Position numbers and translations under genes: made by a program
Shown: piece after piece, positions 1 to 8,155 of the stretch
Layout: every line of letters starts with the position of its first letter
Numbering within the stretch: position 1 is the stretch's first letter
Notes under the pieces: generated by a model
The model's input: the letters and a program-made list of their open reading frames with translations, nothing else
Database searches by the model: none
Told to the model about the DNA's origin: nothing
NCBI RefSeq assembly: GCF_035984415.1
Contig: NZ_CP130720.1
Location: 7,936,001-8,000,000, forward strand
Source: Streptomyces sp. NBC_01296
GTDB lineage: Bacteria > Actinomycetota > Actinomycetes > Streptomycetales > Streptomycetaceae
Direction: 5' to 3'
Length of the DNA stretch: 64,000 bases

Positions 1-185
1 CGACGCCGGAGACGGTACTGCTGTGGTGGCTGCAGCGGCATCCCGCCCGCGTCGCCCCCGTCGTGGGCAGCAGCCGTCCCGAGCGCATCCGGGCCTGCCG
101 CGACGCCGCGCTGCGCGAACCCGATCTCACGCACGAGGAGTGGTACGAGCTGTGGATCGCCGCCCGCGGAGCCCCGCTGCCGTAG
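1..185 (+). CDS. Aldo/keto reductase, C-terminal end (5' truncated by window)
   Basis: An open frame enters the window and stops at 183-185, giving about 60 residues. The pattern matches the end of YdhF-type aldo/keto reductases: a Trp-rich helix, then HPARVAPVVGSSRPERI (the NADPH-adenosine binding end of the TIM barrel in this family), then LTHEEWYELWIAARG as the last helix. The family reduces carbonyl compounds with NADPH in the cytoplasm. The start and the catalytic Tyr/Lys lie outside the window, so substrate cannot be inferred. Similarity to YdhF is from memory of the family's C-terminus. Confidence 0.8.
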   Translation, partial: TPETVLLWWLQRHPARVAPVVGSSRPERIRACRDAALREPDLTHEEWYELWIAARGAPLP

Positions 186-230
186 CGGGGCGGGCGGGTC
201 GGCGGGTCCGGCGGTGTCAGGGTGTGACGG

Positions 231-497
231 TCAGATGCTCCACGACCAGGTCTGGTCCGCGCTGACCACCCAGGCGAGGACGAGGAGGTCGGCGACGCCC
301 AGGGCGAGGCCGAGCCGGGCGCGTCCGGGACGGCTCGTACCGCGGTGCAGGGCGAGGGCGGCGAGGACGATCGCGGTCGGCCCGAGGAACAGGTTCATCG
401 CGAGGAGGCCGACCAGGCCGAACACGAACGAGGCCACCGCCATCCCGTCGGCCTGACGGGCGACGGGAGCGGGGAGCGCGGTACCGGGGGTATTCAT
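231..497 (-). CDS. Small membrane protein, DUF4190-like
   Basis: This 88-residue protein has two hydrophobic helices (roughly residues 19-48 and 62-79) separated by a basic stretch (HRGTSRPGRAR). That is the layout of DUF4190-type proteins of unknown function, seen here as repeated Gly/Ala/Leu-rich hairpin helices. The ATG overlaps the stop of the preceding minus-strand gene by 4 nt (ATGA), so the two are likely translated together. No catalytic motif is visible. Function unknown; probably an inner-membrane accessory protein. Confidence 0.7.
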   Translation of the reverse strand: MNTPGTALPAPVARQADGMAVASFVFGLVGLLAMNLFLGPTAIVLAALALHRGTSRPGRARLGLALGVADLLVLAWVVSADQTWSWSI

Positions 498-676
498 GAT
501 CGTCCTTCCTGTCGGCCGGCCGGTCGGTGGCGCCGGGTGGACCGCTCGCGCACGGCGAAGACCAGCAACCAGCAGGCGATCGCGGCGGTGGCGGCGAGGG
601 ATATGTCTACGGGCACATGGGCCACGGTTCCGAGGGCGACCCCCATCAGCATGAGGGCCGCTATCAGGAAGAGCAT
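494..676 (-). CDS. Small two-helix membrane protein
   Basis: A 60-residue protein with two predicted membrane helices (about residues 2-20 and 25-44) and a strongly basic C-terminus (RERSTRRHRP), which suggests both ends face the cytoplasm. It is the first gene of a two-gene minus-strand unit; its TGA overlaps the next ATG. It lies back to back with the TetR gene at 787, sharing a 110-bp intergenic region that contains a dyad, so it is a plausible target of that repressor. I do not recognise the family. Confidence 0.6.
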   Translation of the reverse strand: MLFLIAALMLMGVALGTVAHVPVDISLAATAAIACWLLVFAVRERSTRRHRPAGRQEGRS

Positions 677-724
677 CGTGCTTCCTCCATCGTGCTCACT
701 CCAAAGAATAGGAGACAGTTGTGC

Positions 725-740
725 ACTGACTGCTCAGTCT
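725..740. promoter_or_regulatory. Operator-like dyad between small membrane gene and tetR-type gene
   Basis: GACTG CT CAGTC (728-739) is a perfect 5+5 dyad, embedded in an overlapping dyad ACTGA CTGC TCAGT (725-738). TetR-family operators are typically short dyads of this kind located between the regulator gene and a divergent target, which is exactly this position. No protein-DNA evidence; inferred from position and symmetry. Confidence 0.5.
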
Positions 741-786
741 AAATGCAAGCGCGCGGATTCAGGGAATCGGGGGTTGACTTTTCGTC

Positions 787-1455
787 ATGAGTGAGACCAT
801 CGGGGCACGCCAGGCCCAACGGAACAAAACTCGCAGGGCCTTGCTGGACGCAGCCCTGTCACTGCTGGAGGAGCAGGGCCTGGGCAGCCTCGGCCTGCGG
901 GAGGTGACCCGCGTCGCGGGGGTCACCCCGACGGCCTTCTACCGGCACTTCCGCGATACCGAAGAACTGGGAATCGCCCTGGTGGACGAGGCGCTGCAGA
1001 GCCTGCACGGCACCGTCCGCTCGACCCTCACCGCCTCCGGGGACGCGGAGCAGCGGATCGACACGACCGTGGGCCTGATGGCCGAACTCGTACGGGAGTA
1101 CCCGGGGCACATCCGCTTCATCGTGCGGGAACGGCACGGCGGCGTGCGCAGGGTGCGCGAGGCGGTGTCGGGCCAGCTCGACGCGTTCGCCGACGAGGTG
1201 GCCGAGCGCCTCGGCACCGATCCGCTGAGTGCGGGCTGGAGCGCGGACGACCTGCTCATGCTGGCGCGGCTGTACGTCGACCACATGGTGATGACCGTTT
1301 CCGCCTACCTGGCCGCCGGCCCGGAGGGCGAGCAGTGGGCAGCGGTCACGCGCACCGCCCGTCGCCAACTCCGCCTGATCCACACGGGACGGCTGAACTG
1401 GACTCCCGAACGGCCTCGCCGGCAGGGTCGGCGGGCATCGTCCGATCACGATTGA
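787..1455 (+). CDS. TetR-family transcriptional regulator (FabR-like)
   Basis: A 222-residue TetR repressor. Residues about 12-60 form the helix-turn-helix: NKTRRALLDAALSLLEEQG, then LREVTRVAGVTPTAFYRHF, which is the classic TetR recognition helix. The motif RFIVRERHGG in the ligand-binding half recalls the FabR group, which controls fatty-acid desaturation or acyl metabolism in other bacteria; that link is only a resemblance. The ATG at 787 has no clear Shine-Dalgarno sequence (a TTGACTT lies directly before it), so translation may be leaderless or weak. Likely autoregulates through the dyad at 725-740 and may control the divergent membrane genes. Confidence 0.88.
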   Translation: MSETIGARQAQRNKTRRALLDAALSLLEEQGLGSLGLREVTRVAGVTPTAFYRHFRDTEELGIALVDEALQSLHGTVRSTLTASGDAEQRIDTTVGLMAELVREYPGHIRFIVRERHGGVRRVREAVSGQLDAFADEVAERLGTDPLSAGWSADDLLMLARLYVDHMVMTVSAYLAAGPEGEQWAAVTRTARRQLRLIHTGRLNWTPERPRRQGRRASSDHD

Positions 1456-1557
1456 TCACGATGCCCGAAGGGGACGCGGAAGCCCGCGAGTGCCCAAGTA
1501 TCCTCAGCCGGACGGACTTTGGCTGACCACCAGCGAACCGGACGGCGAGGGGCAGAT

Positions 1558-3369
1558 ATGTGGGGGCGGGGGACGGTCTTAGGGGACCGGTACACACTGG
1601 CCGAGCGGATCGGCGGTGGCGGCATGGGCGAGGTCTGGCGCGCCGACGACGACGTGCTCAGACGGCAGGTCGCGGTGAAGGTCCTGCTGCCCGCGCTGCT
1701 CGACGACGCCTCGTTCGCCGCGCGCTTTCGCCGCGAGGCCACGGTCCTCGCCTCGCTCAGCCACCCGGGCATCGTCGACGTGCACGACTACGGCGAGAGC
1801 CGGATCGAATCCGGTGAGCAGGTCGCGTACATCGTCATGGACCTCGTCGAGGGACGGACGCTGACCGAGGTCCGCTCGCAGTCCGGGCCGCTCCCCGTCG
1901 AGCAGGCGCTCGACATCGCCGGCCAGGCCCTGGACGCGCTGCACGCCGCGCACCTCCAGGGGGTCACGCACCGCGACATCAAGCCGTCGAACCTGATGCT
2001 GGGCGAGGACGGCCGGGTGACGGTCACCGACTTCGGCATCGCCCGTTCCAGCGCGGCGAGCACCGGGATCACCGACTCGCACGCGGTCCTCGGGACGGCG
2101 CTGTACATGGCTCCCGAACAGGCGGAGGGGCTCGGCGCCATCGCCGCGTCCGACCTGTACTCCATGGGTGTGGTCTGCTTCGAACTGCTCACCGGAGAAC
2201 CGCCGTTCACCGGCGAATCGGTCGTCGAGATCGCGCTCAAGCACATCAGGGAGCCGGTCCCGGACCTTCCGGCCGAATTCCCCGGGCCGGTACGCGCCTT
2301 CGTCGCCAGGGCGCTGGCCAAGCGGCCCGAGGAGCGGTACGCCGACGCTTCGGTGATGGCTGCGGCGGCGCGGCGCGCGGCGGCCGGACGGCCGCTCGGC
2401 GAACTCGACGCGCCGGCGGGACCGGTCGTCGCGGGGACCGCCCCGGCTGCGGGGGCCGGCGCCGAGCTGCGGCGGTCGTGGCGGGATCGGCTGCGCATCC
2501 CCGCGTCCGTCTCCGCGCCGCTTGCGATCGGGTTCAGTGTGACGATCACGGTCTCGGTGGCCGTCACCGTCTTCTACATCGACCCCGGGGCGCGGCAGAC
2601 CGATGCGAACGGGCCGGGGCAGCGCCCCTCCACCTCCGTGTCCGCGCCGGCGTCCGGCAGCGGGAGCTCGAGCCCCGGCGCGTCCCCCTCGGCGAGTGCG
2701 ACAGTCGGTACGCCCGACGGCTCGCCCCCGCCCGCGGGCGAGAACCCGGGAGCGCAGGGCGGCGGCGGGGCCGCCGCCGCGGGCGGCGTCGGCGGCGCGG
2801 CGCCGGTCCCGAACCCCCAGTCGGCCGCGGGCGGTTCCGGCGACGGCGGGAGCCGGCCCGGCTCGGGGCCGAGCGGCGGCGGAGCCGGGGGAGGGGGCAC
2901 GCCCGGAGGCGGCGGCTCGACCCCCGGAGGATCGGGCAACGGCGGGTCCAACCCGCCGCAGGGCTGCGGCGGAACCGGCTGGGGCGCCATCACCAACGTC
3001 GGCGACGGGCTCAAGATCGGCTTCAGCGGCTCCGCCCCGCAGGGGAACGCCAAGGTGATCATGGGCGGCACCACCGCGTTCGGCTGGCTCCACGAGAAGA
3101 ACAACTACGACAGCTTCACGACGTGCGGCTCGTCGGGCATCTCGATGGCGCGGGCGCTCACCCAGTTCAACGACACCGTGCGCGTCGAGCTCGCCGGCCC
3201 GTTCGCCGGAGGCGGGTGGTGGAACCTGGAGAAGGCCCCCACGGCGGGCGCCTACTACATCAAGGACATCGCGTTCCAGGGCGGCTGCCTGACGGACAAC
3301 GGCCCCGGCAATCAGCTGACGGTGGTGGCCTGCTCCGGGAGCAGAGCCCAGCAGTGGCGGATTCCGTAG
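1558..3369 (+). CDS. Membrane Ser/Thr protein kinase with extracytoplasmic C-terminal domain
   Basis: A 603-residue Hanks-type kinase. Visible motifs are the Gly loop IGGGGMGEVWRA, catalytic lysine in VAVK (K41), HRDIKPSNL with Asp140, DFG in VTDFGIARSS, and APE as MAPEQ. One membrane helix follows at about 322-341. Then comes a roughly 120-residue Gly/Ser/Pro-rich spacer, and a Cys-containing C-terminal domain (about 460-603) ending in QQWRIP, reminiscent of the QxW of beta-trefoil lectins. There are no PASTA repeats. The ATG at 1558 is preferred over an upstream TTG because GAGGGGC sits just before it. Topology implies that an outside signal is sensed by the tail and passed to the cytoplasmic kinase. 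No partner gene is obvious. Confidence 0.93.
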   Translation: MWGRGTVLGDRYTLAERIGGGGMGEVWRADDDVLRRQVAVKVLLPALLDDASFAARFRREATVLASLSHPGIVDVHDYGESRIESGEQVAYIVMDLVEGRTLTEVRSQSGPLPVEQALDIAGQALDALHAAHLQGVTHRDIKPSNLMLGEDGRVTVTDFGIARSSAASTGITDSHAVLGTALYMAPEQAEGLGAIAASDLYSMGVVCFELLTGEPPFTGESVVEIALKHIREPVPDLPAEFPGPVRAFVARALAKRPEERYADASVMAAAARRAAAGRPLGELDAPAGPVVAGTAPAAGAGAELRRSWRDRLRIPASVSAPLAIGFSVTITVSVAVTVFYIDPGARQTDANGPGQRPSTSVSAPASGSGSSSPGASPSASATVGTPDGSPPPAGENPGAQGGGGAAAAGGVGGAAPVPNPQSAAGGSGDGGSRPGSGPSGGGAGGGGTPGGGGSTPGGSGNGGSNPPQGCGGTGWGAITNVGDGLKIGFSGSAPQGNAKVIMGGTTAFGWLHEKNNYDSFTTCGSSGISMARALTQFNDTVRVELAGPFAGGGWWNLEKAPTAGAYYIKDIAFQGGCLTDNGPGNQLTVVACSGSRAQQWRIP

Positions 3370-3397
3370 GGGCCGTTGCGCAGGGCTCCCGAAGGCT

Positions 3398-3431
3398 CAG
3401 CGCGCCGACCCGGTCCCGGGTCGGCGCGCTG
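3398..3431. terminator. Bidirectional terminator between kinase and melC2
   Basis: Perfect 16-bp arms (3398-3413 and 3416-3431) around a 2-nt loop, beginning CAGCGCGCC, in the 68-bp gap between two convergent genes. GC-rich stems without a U-tract are usual Streptomyces terminators. Confidence 0.85.
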
Positions 3432-3437
3432 CTGCGG

Positions 3438-4271
3438 TCAGCGGGCCGACTCGGTGTCGAACGTGTAGAACTTCCGGTGGTCCAGCAGGTCGGCCGGGGT
3501 CACGTTGTTCCACGGACGCATCGGGCGGTGCAGGTCCACGACGTTCGGCGTGGCCGCGCCCGGCAGATAGGCGGACTTCGGGTTCCGGCGCTGCCACTCG
3601 GCCCACAGCATGTCGATGAACGCGTGGTGCATCCAGAACACCGGGTCGTTGGGAGAGGCCGCGCTGGCCATCTGGCCGCCGATCCACACGTGTACCCGGT
3701 TGTGCAGGCCGGCCCCGCGCCAGCCCTCCAGATGGTTGCGGAAGCCGTCCGAGGCGCTGTTCCAGGGGGCTGCGTCGTACACCGGCATGGCGAGTACGGC
3801 GTTCACCTCGTCCTTGGTCGGCAGCTGGACCCCTCGCGCGCCGAGTTCGCGCACCAGGTACGGGCGCTTGTCCACCCCCACGCTGACGGCCCACTTGCCC
3901 GCCGCGTACGCGAACGGGCCGTCGAGCACCTGGCCGTCGCGGTCCCGGCCGGTACCGCCCAGGAAGTCCGCGGCCCAGAGCGCGGAGGCGGGGGTGCGGT
4001 CCACGGTCCAGTCCCAGTAGGGGAGGGAGACCTTCGGATCCACCTTCTGCAACTCGGCTTCGAAGTCCAGCAGGAAGCGGCGGTGCCAGGGAAGGAAGGA
4101 CGGGGCGCGGTGTCCGACGCGGTCGCCGAAGTCGCTGTCGGTCATGAGGAAGCTGTTGTGGGCGGTGACGAAGCGGTCGTAGGTGCCGTTCCGCTTGAGC
4201 TCGAGCAGCGCACCGGTGAAAGCGCGCTTCTCCTCCGGGGTGAGCTTGGCCTGGTTCTTGCGGACGGTCAT
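3438..4271 (-). CDS. melC2: Tyrosinase (melanin-forming copper enzyme)
   Basis: A 277-residue type-3 copper monophenol monooxygenase. It oxidises tyrosine to DOPA and dopaquinone, the precursor of melanin. Six copper-binding histidines fall at the canonical Streptomyces positions: His38, His54 and His63 (CuA, in TAHNS, VGHRA and PWHRRF) and His190, His194 and His216 (CuB, in GLHNRVH and WMHH). The start is the ATG that overlaps the melC1 stop by 4 nt (ATGA), which gives the expected length. MelC2 has no signal peptide of its own and is exported by Tat in complex with its caddie MelC1, encoded immediately upstream. Confidence 0.97.
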   Translation of the reverse strand: MTVRKNQAKLTPEEKRAFTGALLELKRNGTYDRFVTAHNSFLMTDSDFGDRVGHRAPSFLPWHRRFLLDFEAELQKVDPKVSLPYWDWTVDRTPASALWAADFLGGTGRDRDGQVLDGPFAYAAGKWAVSVGVDKRPYLVRELGARGVQLPTKDEVNAVLAMPVYDAAPWNSASDGFRNHLEGWRGAGLHNRVHVWIGGQMASAASPNDPVFWMHHAFIDMLWAEWQRRNPKSAYLPGAATPNVVDLHRPMRPWNNVTPADLLDHRKFYTFDTESAR

Positions 4272-4696
4272 GCCGTGCCCCCCGTGGGGCCGAACGCAGC
4301 GAGGGCGGCGCCCCGGAGGTCGCGCACGGCGGCGCGGACGACCGTGACGGGGTCGGGAAACGTCTCGTAGTGGTTGACGACGCTGACCCAGCTGCCGTCG
4401 GCATTGCGCATCACGTGCAGCTCGTTGCCGTCGATGCGGACCGTGGGCAGACCGGGGGAGTGGTGCCCGCCCTGGTGGTCGCCTTCGCCGAACGTGATCT
4501 GGATGCGGCGGCCCTCGTAGACCTCGTCGATGGTGCCGGTCGGTATCGGGCCGGGCGACGAGGCCGCGTCGGCCCCCTTCGGGTCGCCGCCCGAGGAGGA
4601 CGTGCCGGAGGCATGGATGACGGCGACGGTCAGCCCGACCGCGGTGACTGCGCCGACAGCAGTGCCCAAGGCCTGTCGGCGGGTGATCTTCTTCAT
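4268..4696 (-). CDS. melC1: Tyrosinase cofactor / copper caddie protein
   Basis: A 142-residue MelC1 caddie. It delivers copper to the tyrosinase and supplies the Tat signal for the complex. The N-terminus MKKITRRQALGTAVGAV is a twin-arginine signal. The mature part has the MelC1 signature around YEGRRIQITFG, then the HQGGHH cluster and HYETFPDP. The HxxxH-rich stretch and the conserved Tyr of HYETF are what MelC1 uses for copper transfer. First gene of the melC operon, translationally coupled to melC2. The signal peptide followed by a Ser/Gly-rich linker (residues about 30-50) is typical. Confidence 0.95.
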   Translation of the reverse strand: MKKITRRQALGTAVGAVTAVGLTVAVIHASGTSSSGGDPKGADAASSPGPIPTGTIDEVYEGRRIQITFGEGDHQGGHHSPGLPTVRIDGNELHVMRNADGSWVSVVNHYETFPDPVTVVRAAVRDLRGAALAAFGPTGGTA

Positions 4697-4769
4697 GGCT
4701 TGAAGAGGTATCAGAAGGCCGTGAACGCCTGATCAGTGCCCTGTGCATCCATCCCGGCAGCGCGCAGGA

Positions 4770-4808
4770 CTCCCCGCCTCGTACGGAACGTCACGCGAAG
4801 GCGGGGAG
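4770..4808 (-). terminator. Hairpin downstream of the 4822-5598 gene
   Basis: Ten-bp perfect arms CTCCCCGCCT (4770-4779) and AGGCGGGGAG (4799-4808) with a 19-nt loop, 14 nt beyond the stop of the minus-strand gene that ends at 4822. It would insulate that gene from melC1, whose promoter should lie at about 4700-4770. Confidence 0.65.
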
Positions 4809-4821
4809 CCCACGGCCGGCA

Positions 4822-5598
4822 TCAGCCGTTCGGCGCCGCCACCGGAACGGGCCGGCGGGCCGACCGCGTCATGCCGGCGTCCACGTGGTTCGCCCTGAGC
4901 GCCGCGTACGCGCTGGACAGCGCCTGCCTCCGGACCGGGCGGCGGTCGGCGAAAGCCGTCAGATCGCCCGCGCACTGCAGCTCCCATCGCGGGAAGCGGC
5001 GCCGGGACATGGCCACGGACGCGCTGGGGGCGAAATACAGCATGGTGGTGTTCTCGTGGGGGTTGTGCGCCGAACCCTCGTACACCATTCGGCCGGTGGT
5101 CTCGAGGCGGTCCGCCAGACGGGCCAGCGCGCTCGCGTCGGGCCTGTCCATGAACAGGCCGACGTGGTTCTCGAAACCGTGGACGCGCTCCTGCGCCCCC
5201 ACCTCGTCCGTGTAGCCGGGGCTGCACCGCGGGAAGAGGAAGACCTCGACCTCCGGCGCCAGACCGCTCGTGACGCGCAGCCGCGTCACCCGTATGTCCG
5301 CATCGTCCGGGAGCCGGTGACGCTCCACCAGACGGCGCTTCACCAGCACGCTCGGTATGGTGGTCGATGCGGGCCAGCCGTTCTCCTCGAAGTACTCGAG
5401 AGCGGAATCCACTGTTTCCGGGAACAGTAGCGTTGCGCAATGCGAAACAACGCATCCGCTGTTGATTTCCCGTTTGAGATCACCCGGTATCCAGGGTGGC
5501 AGGAGAGCGTCCAGTGATTTTTTGGAGGCGTGGAGGGCGTAGTCAACAGCATGCTGGAGGCGCTGGACGTCACACGGTTCGAACGTCACTTGATGCAT
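4822..5598 (-). CDS. Conserved-looking cytoplasmic protein of unknown function
   Basis: A 258-residue soluble protein without signal peptide or membrane helix. I do not recognise the family. The ATG at 5598 is chosen because GAAAGG lies 6-7 nt upstream; a longer frame to 5646 lacks a ribosome site. Two cysteines near residue 50 (SGCVVSHCATLLF), an Arg-rich central part and an acidic-aromatic C-terminal half (GFENHVGLFMDRP, MVYEGSAHNPHENTTMLYF) stand out. The last motif, with a His and an Asn, has the look of a ligand pocket. The gene is divergent from a PhzS-like monooxygenase and sits between it and melC, so a role in aromatic or pigment chemistry is possible but unproven. Confidence 0.6.
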   Translation of the reverse strand: MHQVTFEPCDVQRLQHAVDYALHASKKSLDALLPPWIPGDLKREINSGCVVSHCATLLFPETVDSALEYFEENGWPASTTIPSVLVKRRLVERHRLPDDADIRVTRLRVTSGLAPEVEVFLFPRCSPGYTDEVGAQERVHGFENHVGLFMDRPDASALARLADRLETTGRMVYEGSAHNPHENTTMLYFAPSASVAMSRRRFPRWELQCAGDLTAFADRRPVRRQALSSAYAALRANHVDAGMTRSARRPVPVAAPNG

Positions 5599-5641
5599 GT
5601 CGCAGCCTTTCTGTTGCCGACACCTGATTAAAGCCATGTCA

Positions 5642-5676
5642 CCCATCAGGCGGCACTTGGCCGTAGCCTGATCGGG
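5642..5676. promoter_or_regulatory. Dyad in the divergent promoter region 5599-5786
   Basis: CCCATCAGGC (5642-5651) pairs with GCCTGATCGGG (5666-5676) with one bulged base. A second small dyad, CAACC GT GGTTG (5715-5726), lies closer to the monooxygenase. A TTGACC at 5704-5709 may be a -35 element, but no good -10 follows. Could be operators shared by the two divergent genes. Confidence 0.35.
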
Positions 5677-5786
5677 TGAACGGAGATGTCTGACCTGGGC
5701 ATCTTGACCTCATGCAACCGTGGTTGTACTCATCGGTGAAGTACCGCACTTTCAACGGAAGGCGTCTTTCCCAGGAGGTAGAGGGC

Positions 5787-7085
5787 ATGTCTCCGTACGG
5801 CCGGAAGAATTCTCCGCGCATCGTGATAGCCGGTGCCGGAATTGGCGGACTGACAACGGCCTTGAGCCTTCATGCGGCAGGCCTGGACGATGTGCTCATC
5901 CTGGAAGCGTGTCCGAACCTGCGCGCGGTCGGCGCCGGAATCAATCTGCAGCCCGCCGCCGTGCGCGAGCTGACCGAACTCGGTCTGGCGAAGGCGCTCG
6001 ACGACGTCGCGGTGGCGACCGCCCGGTTGGAGTACCACCACCGCTACGGCGGCCTGATCTGGTCGGAGCCGCGCGGCCGCGCCGCCGGCTACAACTGGCC
6101 GCAGTACTCGGTGCACCGGGCGGACCTGCAGGACATCCTGCTGTCGGCGGTCCGGGACCGGCTCGGCCCCGAGTCGCTGGTCACCGGAGAGCGCCTCGCG
6201 CGGTACGAGCAGGGCCGGGAGCACGGCCGGCCCACCGTACGGGCGTACGTGGCGGGCCGGCCCGGCCCGCTCTCCTGCGACCTGCTCATCGGCGCGGACG
6301 GCATCAACTCCGCCGTGCGCGCGACCATGTACCCGGACGAAGGGCCGCCGCTCGGCAACGGGATATCCATGTGGCGCGGGGTGACCGAGGGCCCGCCCTT
6401 CCTCGACGGGCGCACGATGGTCATCGTCGGCTGCAACGCGCGGGTGAAGGCCGTGGCCTACCCCGTCTCCCGGCCCGACGGGAGCGGGCGGTGCCTGCTC
6501 AACTGGGTGGTGGAGAGCCGCACCGCCGACGGCCTGGGCGACGAGGACGCGCGGGGCGGGGCCGACTGGGACCGTTCGGTACCGCCGCAGGAGGTGCTCG
6601 TGCACCTCGAAGGCTGGCGCAGCGACTTCCTCGACCTGCAGGGCATCATCGCCGGGGCGCCCCGCATCGGCCGGTACCCGATGATCGACCGCGACCCGCT
6701 GCCGGCGTGGACGGACGGCCGTGTCGTCCTGCTCGGCGACGCCGCCCACCCCTTGTACCCGACCGGATCCAACGGCGCCTCGCAGGCCATCGTCGACGCC
6801 CGCGTCCTGGCGTACGCGCTCGCCCACCACGACGTGGACGAGGCCCTGGCGCGCTACGAGGCGGACCGCCGCCCGCAGACCACCCTCCTCCTCGCGGCGC
6901 ACCGCCGACTGGAACCCGACCCGGTACTCCGCCAGGTGGAGGCCCTTGCCCCGAACGGCTTCCTCGACATTCGCCACGTCCTGCCGGAGGACAGGCTGGA
7001 CGGCATCAAGTCCTGTACGCGCCAGGTCACCGGCGTGGACGCCACCGCGCTCAATGCGCGTTCCTCCTGGAGCGTCGCCGTATGA
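5787..7085 (+). CDS. FAD-dependent aromatic monooxygenase, PhzS-like
   Basis: A 432-residue class A flavoprotein hydroxylase (NADH/NADPH plus O2). Motifs: GxGxxG in VIAGAGIGGLTTAL (FAD ADP), DG in LIGADGINSAVRA, and GDAAHPLYP (FAD ribityl). Segments GVGINLQPAAV-like (seen as GAGINLQPAAVREL), WSEPRG, PQYSVHRADLQ, MWRGVTEG and YPMIDRDPLP follow the sequence of PhzS, the phenazine-1-carboxylate hydroxylase, more closely than salicylate hydroxylase. No other phenazine genes are present, so the substrate is probably a different aromatic acid. Start 5787 has AGGAGG at 5773-5778. Its stop overlaps the next ATG by 4 nt. Confidence 0.9.
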   Translation: MSPYGRKNSPRIVIAGAGIGGLTTALSLHAAGLDDVLILEACPNLRAVGAGINLQPAAVRELTELGLAKALDDVAVATARLEYHHRYGGLIWSEPRGRAAGYNWPQYSVHRADLQDILLSAVRDRLGPESLVTGERLARYEQGREHGRPTVRAYVAGRPGPLSCDLLIGADGINSAVRATMYPDEGPPLGNGISMWRGVTEGPPFLDGRTMVIVGCNARVKAVAYPVSRPDGSGRCLLNWVVESRTADGLGDEDARGGADWDRSVPPQEVLVHLEGWRSDFLDLQGIIAGAPRIGRYPMIDRDPLPAWTDGRVVLLGDAAHPLYPTGSNGASQAIVDARVLAYALAHHDVDEALARYEADRRPQTTLLLAAHRRLEPDPVLRQVEALAPNGFLDIRHVLPEDRLDGIKSCTRQVTGVDATALNARSSWSVAV

Positions 7086-8059
7086 ACAGCTCCCGTCTGC
7101 GCACCACCTCCGCCGCCGCGCTCGGCTCCGCCGCGCTGCTGGCCGCGCTCCTGTCCGCCACCGGGCAGCCCTCCGTCCCGACGCCGCCCTCCGGCTCCGC
7201 CGCGCGCCTGCCCGACTGCGGTGACAACGCCGGCGGCGCGGCGTGTTCCACGTACGGTCCCGCCGCCCGCCTGGGCCGCGGCACGGTCCGTACGTACGGC
7301 GAGTACCAGGACGGGATCCCCAGGACCCTGGGAGTCTCCCTGACCGCCCCGGCCGTCACCGCCCTGCCCGCCGCCCCCACCGACGGCAAGCACTGCTACG
7401 ACGCGGACGCCGACGGGACCCTCGACGACACCCACGAGTGCGTCGGCGGCCACAGCCTGGAGCTCGCGCTGCCGCCCGCCCCGGCCGCCTCGGCGGGCCT
7501 GCCCTTCCAGTGGGTGCTGTTCAACTGGAACCCGCACGGTCACAACCCGCACGGCCGCTACGACGTCGCCCACTTCGACGTGCACTTCTACCTCGCCCCC
7601 CGCGAGGTCCGGTCGGGCATCAAGACCGGCGGCTGCGCCCTGCTGATCGCCTGCGACCAGATGGCCTCCGCCGGAAAGCCCGTCCCGGCCGCGTACCTGC
7701 CGGCGGGCTACCCCGCGAGCAGCCCGCAGACCGCGGAAGGCGCCATGGGCGCTCACCTCGACAGCCGCCCCCCGTCCACCGGCACGCTCACCGGCCAGAC
7801 CTTCATCTACGGGGCGTACGCGGGCGACCTGATCTTCATGGAGCCGATGCTCACCCGGGACTTCCTCCAACGGCACCGCACCTCGCCCGGCCACCGCACC
7901 TGCGAGGCCGTCCCCCAGCCGGCCGCCTGGCGGATCCCCGGCTGGTACCCCACGCGGTACTGCACCGCCTACCGCCCCGACGAGGGCGACTACACCGTCT
8001 CCCTCACGGACTTCGTCCACTCGGCCGGGGCGCGCCGCCTCGTCACGGCGGGCCGGTGA
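7082..8059 (+). CDS. Secreted protein, DUF5602/TTHB210-like
   Basis: A 325-residue protein with a signal peptide (MNSSRLRTTSAAALGSAALLAALL) and an Ala/Pro-rich start of the mature part. The central HFDVHFYL motif and the WNPHGHNPHGRYD stretch, with several histidines in beta-strand-like context, resemble the TTHB210-like (DUF5602) group, whose function is unknown. Six cysteines suggest disulfides outside the cell. The ATG overlaps the monooxygenase stop (ATGA), so the two are co-translated. A His-rich exported partner to a flavin hydroxylase might bind a metal or the product; this is inference. Confidence 0.7.
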   Translation: MNSSRLRTTSAAALGSAALLAALLSATGQPSVPTPPSGSAARLPDCGDNAGGAACSTYGPAARLGRGTVRTYGEYQDGIPRTLGVSLTAPAVTALPAAPTDGKHCYDADADGTLDDTHECVGGHSLELALPPAPAASAGLPFQWVLFNWNPHGHNPHGRYDVAHFDVHFYLAPREVRSGIKTGGCALLIACDQMASAGKPVPAAYLPAGYPASSPQTAEGAMGAHLDSRPPSTGTLTGQTFIYGAYAGDLIFMEPMLTRDFLQRHRTSPGHRTCEAVPQPAAWRIPGWYPTRYCTAYRPDEGDYTVSLTDFVHSAGARRLVTAGR

Positions 8060-8155
8060 ACCGCTGCCGCGTGGCGCAGCGGGTGCGGGCGGCAGGGAGC
8101 CGTCACAATCGGGCTGTCCGTCATGCCGCTTGATGACCCATTTGGGGGCCAGTTC

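Noticed and set aside
787..1455. Assigning the TetR gene as fabR
   Set aside because: Only a short motif resembles FabR; no fatty-acid genes nearby.
5787..7085. A phenazine biosynthetic cluster
   Set aside because: Only one PhzS-like gene is present, with no phzA-G homologues.
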